This document shows, one piece after another, positions 1-5,286 of a DNA stretch of 5,286 nucleotides (the stretch's first letter is position 1; the number at the start of each line of letters is the position of its first letter). The notes beneath the pieces are model-generated. The model had not been told where the DNA came from. It did not search any database and was given only the letters and a program-made list of their open reading frames with translations. Both the position numbers and the translations under genes were made by a program. Origin of the DNA: Acidimicrobiales bacterium (GTDB taxonomy: Bacteria > Actinomycetota > Acidimicrobiia > Acidimicrobiales > Palsa-688); contig JASHVH010000327.1 of NCBI GenBank assembly GCA_030039575.1, positions 1 to 5,286 of the forward strand, written 5' to 3'.

Positions 1-1194
1 TGTGTGCGGCGCTATACCGTCGACCCGTCCTTCGGCGGGCGGGAGGCGTTGGCCCAGGCCAGGAAGGCGTTGGCCGACAGGGGGGCGAGGCTGGTGCTCG
101 ATTACGTCCCCAACCATGTCGCCCCCGACCACCCCTGGACGACGCGACACCCGGAGAGGTTTGTGAGGGGGACTCAGAGCGACCTGGGCTCTGACCAGGC
201 AGCCTGGAACGCCATCGGTGACAACATCCTGGCCCGGGGGCGCGACCCTTATTTCCCGCCCTGGCCCGACGTCGTCCAGCTGGACGCCTTTTCTCCCGCC
301 CTGCGCGACGCCACGGCAGGAACTCTGGCCGACATATCAGACCAATGCGACGGGATCCGGTGCGACATGGCCATGCTGCTGACCAACGACGTTTTCTCCA
401 GGACGTGGGGCGGGCGGACCGGGCCGGCGCCGTCGGAGGAATTTTGGCCCACGGTCATCGAGGCGCTGCGCCGGCGCCACCCCGAGACCGTCCTGATCGC
501 CGAGGCCTACTGGGACCTCGAGTGGGAACTGCAGCAGCAGGGCTTTGACTTCTGCTACGACAAGCGGCTTTACGACCGGCTGCTCGCCGCCGAGGCCGGA
601 GCCGTCCGGGCCCACCTGGGCGCCGACACCGGCTACCAGTCCCGGCTCCTCAGGTTCCTGGAGAACCACGACGAACCTCGCGCCGCCGAGCGCATGTCCC
701 CAGAACTCGAACGCGCCGCTGCCGTGGCGGTGGCCACCCTCCCCGGGGCCACGTTGTGGCACGAGGGCCAGTTCGAGGGCCGCCGGGCCCGGCCTCCGGT
801 GTTCCTGGCCCGACGGCCGGTGGAGCCGCTGGACCAGGAGCTGGCGTCGTGGTACCGCTCGCTGGTGGCAGCGGTGGCAACCAGCGGCCTGCGCCAGGGG
901 GAGTGGCGGCTACTGGACGTCAGCGGCTGGCCCGACAACCAGAGCTGTGCCAACCTGCTGGCCTGGTCCTGGTCCGGCACCGGGGCCGACCGGTTCCTGG
1001 TCGTCGTCAACCTTTCGGGCGCGCCTGCGCAGGGACAGGTGGAGATGGTTTGGCCCGACCTCGGGGCCCGCTCGTGGCAGTTCACCGACCTCCTCGACGG
1101 GACCGGCTTCGAGCGCGAAGGCGCCCGCTTGCTGAGCCCGGGGCTGTACGTGGCGCTGGGCCCGTGGAAATGCCACGTCCTCGCCTTGCGCTGA
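1..1194 (+). CDS. GH13 alpha-amylase-family glycoside hydrolase, 5'-truncated
   Basis: The C-terminal part of a GH13 enzyme, a retaining (beta/alpha)8-barrel family acting on alpha-glucosidic bonds. The frame is open from base 1, so the true start lies upstream. Judging by the family, about 100 residues are missing. Numbering from the GTG at base 4, the GH13 motifs are all present: region I DYVPNH (D33, N37, H38); region II GIRCD, with nucleophile D121 and conserved R119; region III LIAEAYWD, with acid/base E167; region IV ENHDE (N221, H222, D223). YDKRLYDRL follows at about 186-194. HEGQFEGRRARPPVFLARRP (253-272) matches a distinct group of bacterial 'alpha-amylase family' proteins I recall from actinobacteria and cyanobacteria. 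Residues from about 295 to 396 form the C-terminal beta domain. The catalytic set is intact, so an active enzyme is expected, probably cytoplasmic and linked to glycogen or maltodextrin. Substrate, and hydrolase versus transferase activity, cannot be decided. The family call is firm; the exact function is not. Confidence 0.93.
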   Translation, partial: CVRRYTVDPSFGGREALAQARKALADRGARLVLDYVPNHVAPDHPWTTRHPERFVRGTQSDLGSDQAAWNAIGDNILARGRDPYFPPWPDVVQLDAFSPALRDATAGTLADISDQCDGIRCDMAMLLTNDVFSRTWGGRTGPAPSEEFWPTVIEALRRRHPETVLIAEAYWDLEWELQQQGFDFCYDKRLYDRLLAAEAGAVRAHLGADTGYQSRLLRFLENHDEPRAAERMSPELERAAAVAVATLPGATLWHEGQFEGRRARPPVFLARRPVEPLDQELASWYRSLVAAVATSGLRQGEWRLLDVSGWPDNQSCANLLAWSWSGTGADRFLVVVNLSGAPAQGQVEMVWPDLGARSWQFTDLLDGTGFEREGARLLSPGLYVALGPWKCHVLALR

Positions 1195-1208
1195 GCCCCG
1201 CCTGGGGC
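1195..1208 (+). terminator. Small GC hairpin directly after the GH13 stop (possible weak terminator)
   Basis: GCCCC (1195-1199) and GGGGC (1204-1208) are perfect inverted arms around a 4-base loop, starting at the base after the TGA stop. There is no T-rich tail, so it is not a classical intrinsic terminator. High-GC actinobacteria often carry tail-less hairpins after genes. The stem is only 5 bp, so chance is a real alternative in DNA this GC-rich. Confidence 0.25.
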
Positions 1209-1248
1209 CCAGCCGCTCGACCCACTTGCCGCTCCAACAGGCCAGACA

Positions 1249-1266
1249 GCCATCGACGTCGATGGC
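1249..1266. repeat. Perfect 18-bp palindrome in the GH13-marR intergenic region
   Basis: GCCATCGACGTCGATGGC reads the same on both strands. As RNA it could fold into a 7-bp stem with an ACGT loop. Flanking GACA (1245-1248) and TGTC (1272-1275) could extend the stem across a bulge at 1267-1271. A second palindrome, GATGGCCATC (1261-1270), overlaps its right side. It lies 55 bp after the GH13 stop and about 45 bp before the marR promoter. It may be a tail-less terminator insulating the two units or a binding site for a dimeric regulator. Its sequence is unrelated to the inverted repeat at 1308-1328, so it is probably not a second site for the same MarR protein. Confidence 0.45.
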
Positions 1267-1307
1267 CATCCTGTCGGGACTTCCCCCTCCCCTGAGCTCA
1301 CGCGAAA

Positions 1308-1328
1308 ATAGTTCGACAGGCGAACTAT
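1308..1328. promoter_or_regulatory. Perfect inverted repeat, likely MarR operator
   Basis: Arm ATAGTTCG (1308-1315), spacer ACAGG (1316-1320), arm CGAACTAT (1321-1328): eight of eight arm bases are complementary. The site ends 18 bp before the marR start codon and covers the putative -35 element and about two thirds of the -35/-10 spacer. MarR dimers typically bind imperfect palindromes of about 16-20 bp overlapping their own promoter, and AGTTCG/CGAACT half-sites are familiar from this family. The AT-rich arms stand out from the surrounding GC-rich DNA. The symmetry is seen directly; binding by the adjacent regulator is inferred. Confidence 0.8.
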
Positions 1329-1340
1329 CTGGCTTACACT
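1312..1340 (+). promoter_or_regulatory. Sigma-70-type promoter of marR, probably giving a leaderless transcript
   Basis: A -10 hexamer TACACT (1335-1340) lies 17 bp downstream of TTCGAC (1312-1317), a partial match to the -35 consensus TTGACA. Six bases separate the -10 from the GTG at 1347, which is the expected distance to the transcription start. The mRNA would then begin at, or within a base or two of, the start codon. Leaderless mRNAs are common in actinobacteria. The operator overlaps the -35 and spacer, so bound repressor would block RNA polymerase. Confidence 0.65.
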
Positions 1341-1346
1341 GGAGGG

Positions 1347-1844
1347 GTGAGTTCTAGCCCTACGACGGCGGCTCCCGCCGGGGAGACCGCCGGCCCGTCC
1401 TCGACAAAGCCGGCTCTGCCGGAGACGACGGTCGAGGCCATCCGCGCGTTGGCCCGGGCCTCGCGTCTCCTGGAGCGCGCCCCGGGCGAAATCAACCTGG
1501 CCCACTACCGTGTGCTGGCGGCCATCGCCGCCGGTGACGAGCGAGCCTCTCGGATCGCCTCCAAACTGGCCCTCGGGAAGCCGACAGTCAGCGCGAGCGT
1601 GGAATCCTTGTGCAAGCGCGGCTTGCTGGCCCGCGCCGGCGTCCAGGGGGACCAGCGAGCGGCCGCCCTTCAGCTCACTCCCGAGGGGAGGAGGCTGCTC
1701 GACAACATGGAGATGGCCATGGCCGAGTGGCTCGACGAGGTCTGCGCCCGGACCCCGGACCCGGGCCAAACCCTGCAGAGCTTGGTTTGGCTGGGCCGGG
1801 CCATCGAGCAAATGGCGGCCGAACGTTATGCCGAGGGCAGGTAA
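1347..1844 (+). CDS. MarR-family winged helix-turn-helix transcriptional regulator
   Basis: A 165-residue protein of usual MarR length plus a disordered Ser/Pro/Ala/Thr-rich N-terminal tail (about 1-25). The dimerisation helix covers about 27-44. NLAHYRVLAAIAAG (50-63) leads into the DNA-binding domain: ASRIASKLAL (67-76) is the scaffold helix, and KPTVSASVESLCKRGLL (78-94) includes the recognition helix. The wing follows with G101-D102-Q103-R104, the conserved Asp-x-Arg element, then LQLTPEGRRLLD. The C-terminal helices (about 118-162) complete the dimer interface. No Cys-based redox sensor pattern is evident, so a small-molecule ligand is more likely. GTG 1347 is chosen because it is the only early start and matches the leaderless promoter; the next in-frame option, TTG 1449, would cut the first helix. 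GGAGGG directly abuts the GTG and is too close to act as a normal ribosome-binding site. Probable role: autorepressor and repressor of the downstream ABC exporter. Confidence 0.92.
   Translation: MSSSPTTAAPAGETAGPSSTKPALPETTVEAIRALARASRLLERAPGEINLAHYRVLAAIAAGDERASRIASKLALGKPTVSASVESLCKRGLLARAGVQGDQRAAALQLTPEGRRLLDNMEMAMAEWLDEVCARTPDPGQTLQSLVWLGRAIEQMAAERYAEGR
1833..1837 (+). promoter_or_regulatory. Possible ribosome-binding site for the exporter gene
   Basis: GAGGG sits inside the last codons of marR, nine bases before CTG 1847. No in-frame ATG, GTG or TTG lies at suitable spacing. This supports a rare CTG start two bases after the marR stop, which would suit translational coupling. It is weak evidence, since purine-rich runs are frequent here. 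Confidence 0.35.
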
Positions 1845-1846
1845 AC

Positions 1847-4800
1847 CTGTCTACTCGTAAGCCCAAACTGACGGCCGCGACTGAGGGCGTCCAGCAGGAC
1901 AAAGCGGCCGAGCGCGCCAACCCTGGGTGGGTGCGGCGGTTGTGGGGCTACATGCTCCGGCACCGTCGCGATGTGTACATCTCGTTGGGAGCGGCCGTGC
2001 TCGGCAGCGTGTGCCAGACGGTCCTGCCTCTAGTCGAACGCCAGATCGTCGACAACGTGATCCTCGTCCCCCGGTCGGCACTATGGCCGTGGCTCCTGTT
2101 GCTCATCGTGCTGGCCGTCTTCGCCTTTGTCTTCGCTTATGTCCGCCGTTACCGGGGCGGCCGGGTGGCGTTGAGCGTCCAGTTCGACCTGCGCAACGAC
2201 ATGCACGACCACCTCCAGTCGATGGACTTCGACAACCTGAACCGGATGCCCACCGGGCAACTGGTGGCCCGGGCCAACTCCGACACCACCCTGGTCCAGG
2301 GCCTGCTCAGCTTTTTCCCGATCATGAGCGGCAACCTCCTGCTGATGTTGGTGTCGCTGGTCCTGATGATCTACCTCTCGCCGTTGCTGGCGATCGTCAG
2401 CTTGGTGGTGGCGCCGGCCCTGCTGATCATTTCCTACCGGATGCGCTGGAAGATTTTCCCGGCCACGTGGGACGGCCAGCAGCGCGAGGGCGACGTCGCC
2501 CAAATAGTCGACGAGGACGTCAACGGCGTCCGCGTGGTGAAGGCGTTCGGGCAGGAGGGCGCCGAACTGGACCGGGTGGTCAAGTCGGCCAAGACGCTCT
2601 ACGGCTCCCAAATGCGTGCCGTCCGCTTGCAGTCTCGTTACCAGCCTCTACTGGAGGCCATCCCCACCATTGGCCAGGTGAGCATCCTGGCTTTTGGCGG
2701 CTGGCTGGCTCTTCGGGGCGAGATAACGCTGGGGACGTTCCTCGCCTTTTCGACGTACATCGCCCAGCTGATGGCCCCCGCCCGGCAGCTGGCGGGTGTC
2801 CTTACCATCGGCCAGCAGGCGCGCGCCGGCATCGAACGCATCTTCCAACTGCTCGACCTGAAGCCGGCTATAGCCGACCCTCCGGCCGCCATCGAACTGC
2901 CGCCGCTCAGGGGACAGCTGGATTTCTCCGATGTGAGCTTTGGCTACGCTCACGGACTCCCTGTCTTGCAGGGCTTTGACCTTCACGTCCGCCCAGGGGA
3001 AAAGGTGGCCATCGTGGGGCCCAGCGGAAGCGGCAAGTCCACCGTGGCCATGCTGGTGTCTCGTTTCTACGACCCCTCCAGGGGAGCCGTGCTGGTCGAC
3101 GATTACGACGTCCGCGGTGTGGCACTGGGCTCGTTGCGCCGTCAGGTCGGGGTCGTCTTCGAGGAGAGTTTCCTTTTCTCAGATACGGTGCGGGCCAATA
3201 TCGCCTACGGGCGCAGCGACGCGACGGAGCCGGAAATTGAGGCGGCGGCCAAGGCCGCTCAGGCGCACGAGTTCATCGAAGCCCTCCCGGACGGGTACGA
3301 CACGCTGGTCGGGGAGCGCGGCCTCACCCTGTCCGGGGGCCAGCGCCAGAGGATCGCCTTGGCGCGAGCGCTCCTTTATGACCCGAGGATCCTTATCCTC
3401 GACGACGCCACCAGTGCCGTGGACGCCAACATCGAAGAGGCCATACACCACGCCCTGGGCGAGGTTATGGCTGACCGGACCATGGTGCTCATCGCCCATC
3501 GGCGGTCGACTCTCCACTTCGCCGACCGCATCGTGGTCATGGAACATGGGCGGGTCGTCGACCAGGGCGCTCACGACGAGCTAATGGAGCGCAGCGAGAG
3601 TTACCGGGCGCTTTTGTCGGGGCTGGAAGAGAGCTTGGCGGCGCGTGTCGGGGACCGCATCGAGACGCTGGCGGCCATTTCTGCCGACGCCACATCTGGC
3701 GGAGTTGGCCGTGACGGTATTACCGCTTCTGCCTGGGCCGCGCCGCCCGCTGTAAACGGCAACGGCGCCGACAAGCCTGCCAACACCCGCGTCCGCACGC
3801 TGGGGCCCCCGAGCATCGGCCCCGGCCTCGGCGGCGGAGGCGGGGGTTGGCGGCTGAACTTGGCCCCGACACCCGAACTGCTGGCCCGGGTGGACGCCCT
3901 GCCCCCGGTGCGCGATTTCCCCGTCGTCGACGTCGAAAAAGAGGCCACCCAGGACCGCCGTTTCAGTTTGAGGCGGCTGCTGTACGAGTTCCGCAAACCC
4001 CTCATGGTCGGCCTCGTGCTCGTGGTCCTGGACGGCCTGGCCTCGTTGGCCGGCCCCGTGCTGGTCAAAGAGGGCCTCGACGGCGGGGTGGCGAAGGGTT
4101 CGTTGTCGGTCTTGCTGCTCGTCTCGGCTATTTACTTGTTCGTTGTCCTGGCCGACCTGGTCGTCGAGATCGGTGAGACGTTCGTGACCGGGCGGACCGC
4201 ACAACGGATCATGCTCTCCCTCCGCATCCGGATATGGGCGCAGCTACAGCGCCTCTCGCTCGATTACTACGAGAGAGAAATGGCCGGCCGCATCATGACC
4301 CGGATGACCACTGACGTGGACCAGTTCGAGTCCCTTATAGAAAACGGCCTTTTGTCCGCTCTGGTGGCCATGGTCACCTTTGTCGGCGTCGGCATCGCGC
4401 TGGTGGTGCTCAACCCCCTGTTGGGCCTGTGCACCCTCGCCGTCGTGGTGCCCCTGTCCGTTGCTACCGTCGTCTTCCGCCGGAAGGCGGCCCGCCTCTA
4501 CGACTTGTCGCGCGAGCGGATCGGGATCGTCAACGCAGATTTTCAGGAGAGCCTGTCGGGTGTGCGCGAAGCCCAGGCTTTTGTGCACGAAAAACAAACG
4601 GAGGCGCGTTTCCACCGGCTCGGCCGGGACTACCTGGAATCGCGCGTCGCGGCTCAGCGGCTCGTGTCCACCTACTTCCCGTTCGTGCAGTTCCTCTCCG
4701 GCGTGGCCGACGCCATCGTGCTCGGCGTGGGAGCGGGGCTCGTGGCCCGGGGACAACTGACCTCTGGCGCCTTGATCGCGTTCATCCTGTACATAGATCT

Positions 4801-5286
4801 GTTCTTTTCACCTATACAGCAGTTGTCGCAGGTGTTCGACTCATGGCAGCAAACCCGGGTGTCCGTGCGCCGGATCGGTGACCTCATGCAACTCGAGACG
4901 CTCACGCCCGAGGCGCCGGTCCCAGTCGAACCTGGCCGGCTCGTAGGCGCGCTCTCGCTGGAAAATGTCCGCTTCCGGTACCCCGCGGTCGCCAGCCAGC
5001 CCGGGGCCGACGGGGCGAGCGATGGCGGCCGGACGGGAGCCGGCACGGCCCGAGCGGGGGGAAGAGGGCGGGGTGCGACAAGGCAGCCGGAAGCGTTGCG
5101 TGGGCTCGACGTACGGGTCGAACCAGGCGAGACCGTGGCCCTGGTGGGTGAAACCGGCGCCGGCAAGTCGACCGTTATGAAGCTCCTGGCAAGGTTTTAT
5201 GACCCCGACGAGGGCAGCGTGAAGGTCGACGGCTTCGACTTGCGGGCCCTGGACCTGGAAGCGTTCCGGCACCAGCTCGGCTACGT
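1847..5286 (+). CDS. Fused ABC exporter (TMD-NBD-TMD-NBD), Rv0194-like multidrug type, 3'-truncated
   Basis: One open frame of at least 1146 codons, cut by the right edge, encodes both halves of a type IV (ABCB-like) exporter, an inner-membrane ATP-driven efflux pump. Numbering from CTG 1847: TMD1 has six likely helices (about 43-63, 80-97, 155-176, 178-197, 268-288, 292-312). NBD1 has A-loop Y367, Walker A GPSGSGKST (391-399, K397), signature LSGGQ (495-499), Walker B ILILDD (515-520), D-loop SAVD and H-loop H551. An Ala/Gly/Pro-rich linker (about 590-705) leads to TMD2 (about 715-1020). NBD2 has A-loop Y1045 and Walker A GETGAGKST (1101-1109, K1107); the rest lies outside. NBD1 has Asp (D520) for the catalytic Glu and Glu (E439) for the Q-loop Gln, suggesting a degenerate ATP site. 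NBD2 carries an insertion at about 1047-1080. N-terminal WVRRLWGYMLRHRRD and the architecture recall mycobacterial Rv0194. The start is uncertain: CTG 1847 follows a GAGGG and coding-like composition reaches back to it; GTG 1931 is the first clear canonical start. It forms an operon with marR. Substrate unknown, drug or lipid likely. Confidence 0.93.
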   Translation, partial: MSTRKPKLTAATEGVQQDKAAERANPGWVRRLWGYMLRHRRDVYISLGAAVLGSVCQTVLPLVERQIVDNVILVPRSALWPWLLLLIVLAVFAFVFAYVRRYRGGRVALSVQFDLRNDMHDHLQSMDFDNLNRMPTGQLVARANSDTTLVQGLLSFFPIMSGNLLLMLVSLVLMIYLSPLLAIVSLVVAPALLIISYRMRWKIFPATWDGQQREGDVAQIVDEDVNGVRVVKAFGQEGAELDRVVKSAKTLYGSQMRAVRLQSRYQPLLEAIPTIGQVSILAFGGWLALRGEITLGTFLAFSTYIAQLMAPARQLAGVLTIGQQARAGIERIFQLLDLKPAIADPPAAIELPPLRGQLDFSDVSFGYAHGLPVLQGFDLHVRPGEKVAIVGPSGSGKSTVAMLVSRFYDPSRGAVLVDDYDVRGVALGSLRRQVGVVFEESFLFSDTVRANIAYGRSDATEPEIEAAAKAAQAHEFIEALPDGYDTLVGERGLTLSGGQRQRIALARALLYDPRILILDDATSAVDANIEEAIHHALGEVMADRTMVLIAHRRSTLHFADRIVVMEHGRVVDQGAHDELMERSESYRALLSGLEESLAARVGDRIETLAAISADATSGGVGRDGITASAWAAPPAVNGNGADKPANTRVRTLGPPSIGPGLGGGGGGWRLNLAPTPELLARVDALPPVRDFPVVDVEKEATQDRRFSLRRLLYEFRKPLMVGLVLVVLDGLASLAGPVLVKEGLDGGVAKGSLSVLLLVSAIYLFVVLADLVVEIGETFVTGRTAQRIMLSLRIRIWAQLQRLSLDYYEREMAGRIMTRMTTDVDQFESLIENGLLSALVAMVTFVGVGIALVVLNPLLGLCTLAVVVPLSVATVVFRRKAARLYDLSRERIGIVNADFQESLSGVREAQAFVHEKQTEARFHRLGRDYLESRVAAQRLVSTYFPFVQFLSGVADAIVLGVGAGLVARGQLTSGALIAFILYIDLFFSPIQQLSQVFDSWQQTRVSVRRIGDLMQLETLTPEAPVPVEPGRLVGALSLENVRFRYPAVASQPGADGASDGGRTGAGTARAGGRGRGATRQPEALRGLDVRVEPGETVALVGETGAGKSTVMKLLARFYDPDEGSVKVDGFDLRALDLEAFRHQLGY
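3614..3961 (+). other. Interdomain linker of the ABC exporter (NBD1 to TMD2)
   Basis: About 115 codons between the end of NBD1 and TMD2 lack any recognisable fold. The stretch is rich in Ala, Gly, Pro and Asn and includes six consecutive Gly codons (about 3830-3847). A more ordered part near its end, LLARVDALPPVRDFPVVDV, leads into the elbow helix RRFSLRRLLYEFRKP. It tethers the two half-transporters, and such linkers are normal for fused full transporters. The reading frame runs through without a break, so this is a genuine fusion within the window and not two adjacent genes. Confidence 0.8.
4985..5086 (+). other. Low-complexity Gly/Ala/Arg insertion in NBD2 of the exporter
   Basis: From A-loop Tyr to the first Gly of Walker A there are 56 residues in NBD2 (Y1045 to G1101) but only 24 in NBD1 (Y367 to G391). 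The excess of about 32 residues falls between the 'FRYP' strand and 'EALRGLDV'. It is composed of Gly, Ala, Arg, Ser, Asp and Thr and uses codons rare in the neighbouring sequence (AGA, AGG, CGA, GGA, ACA). The frame is kept and normal NBD sequence resumes afterwards. The position corresponds to a surface turn in the antiparallel beta subdomain of ABC ATPases. Confidence 0.75.

Noticed and set aside
633..1811. 392-codon open frame on the - strand across the GH13 end, the intergenic region and marR
   Set aside because: It runs antisense to two well-supported genes and across their promoter region. Its translation is Arg/Ser/Gly/Pro-rich without a recognisable domain, as expected for a shadow frame in high-GC DNA.
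1845..1930. Possible intergenic terminator or promoter between marR and the exporter
   Set aside because: I found no convincing hairpin or -10/-35 pair, and the stretch has coding-like composition in the exporter frame.
1927..2979. 350-codon + strand open frame overlapping the first half of the exporter
   Set aside because: It is out of frame with clear TMD and NBD sequence covering the same bases, and its product is Arg/Pro/Gly-rich with no membrane segments or motifs.
2940..3584. 214-codon + strand open frame over NBD1
   Set aside because: The overlapping frame encodes Walker A, LSGGQ, Walker B and the H-loop in order; this frame is a Ser/Arg/Pro-rich shadow.
3614..3961. Possible break between two separate half-transporter genes
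   Set aside because: The frame is continuous through the linker with no stop, and no start with a ribosome-binding site precedes TMD2, so a single fused gene is the better reading.
3581..4204. 207-codon - strand open frame over the exporter linker and TMD2 start
   Set aside because: It is antisense to the continuous exporter frame, with no domain, promoter or ribosome-binding site that I can see.
4244..4756. 170-codon - strand open frame with many His and Asp residues
   Set aside because: It is antisense to TMD2. The His/Asp/Glu richness is the complement of GTG/GTC/CTC-rich membrane-helix codons, not a metal-binding protein.
5003..5073. G-quadruplex as a regulatory element
   Set aside because: G runs exist, but they lie deep inside a coding region of GC-rich DNA and are explained by Gly/Arg codons. 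There is no positional reason to call a regulatory structure.

Overview
The window looks like chromosomal DNA from a high-GC Gram-positive bacterium (Actinomycetota). It is strongly GC-rich, nearly every codon ends in G or C, GTG starts are used, one promoter appears to be leaderless, and all recognisable proteins resemble actinobacterial families. I cannot name a genus. All three genes lie on the + strand.

Layout. (1) Bases 1-1194 hold the 3' part of a GH13 (alpha-amylase superfamily) glycoside hydrolase, cut by the left edge. All four GH13 catalytic motifs and the C-terminal beta domain are present. (2) Bases 1195-1346 are intergenic. They hold a small hairpin just after the stop codon, a perfect 18-bp palindrome, and then a compact promoter with a perfect inverted repeat (8-bp arms, 5-bp spacer). 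(3) Bases 1347-1844 encode a MarR-family winged-helix regulator. (4) From about 1847 to the right edge runs one uninterrupted reading frame of at least 1146 codons. It encodes a fused ABC exporter ordered TMD1-NBD1-linker-TMD2-NBD2, and NBD2 is cut by the window edge. This is the largest gene here and remains open at the right edge.

How they work together. The regulator and exporter are almost certainly one operon, because at most 86 bp separate them and no terminator is visible between them. The inverted repeat sits on the -35 element and spacer of the regulator's promoter. The simplest model is that the MarR protein represses its own promoter and hence the exporter, and that a ligand, perhaps an exported compound, relieves repression. 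The exporter resembles the fused heterodimer-type drug exporters of actinobacteria (Mycobacterium tuberculosis Rv0194 is the example I recall). Its first ATPase half carries the substitutions expected of a degenerate ATP site. The GH13 gene seems to be an independent neighbour: the 152-bp gap, the palindromes and the separate promoter argue against co-transcription.

I see no mobile element, CRISPR array, tRNA or rRNA, and no sign of a wholly new system. The most notable items are the operator/leaderless promoter, the asymmetric ATPase sites, a roughly 32-residue low-complexity insertion inside NBD2, and the unclear exporter start codon.
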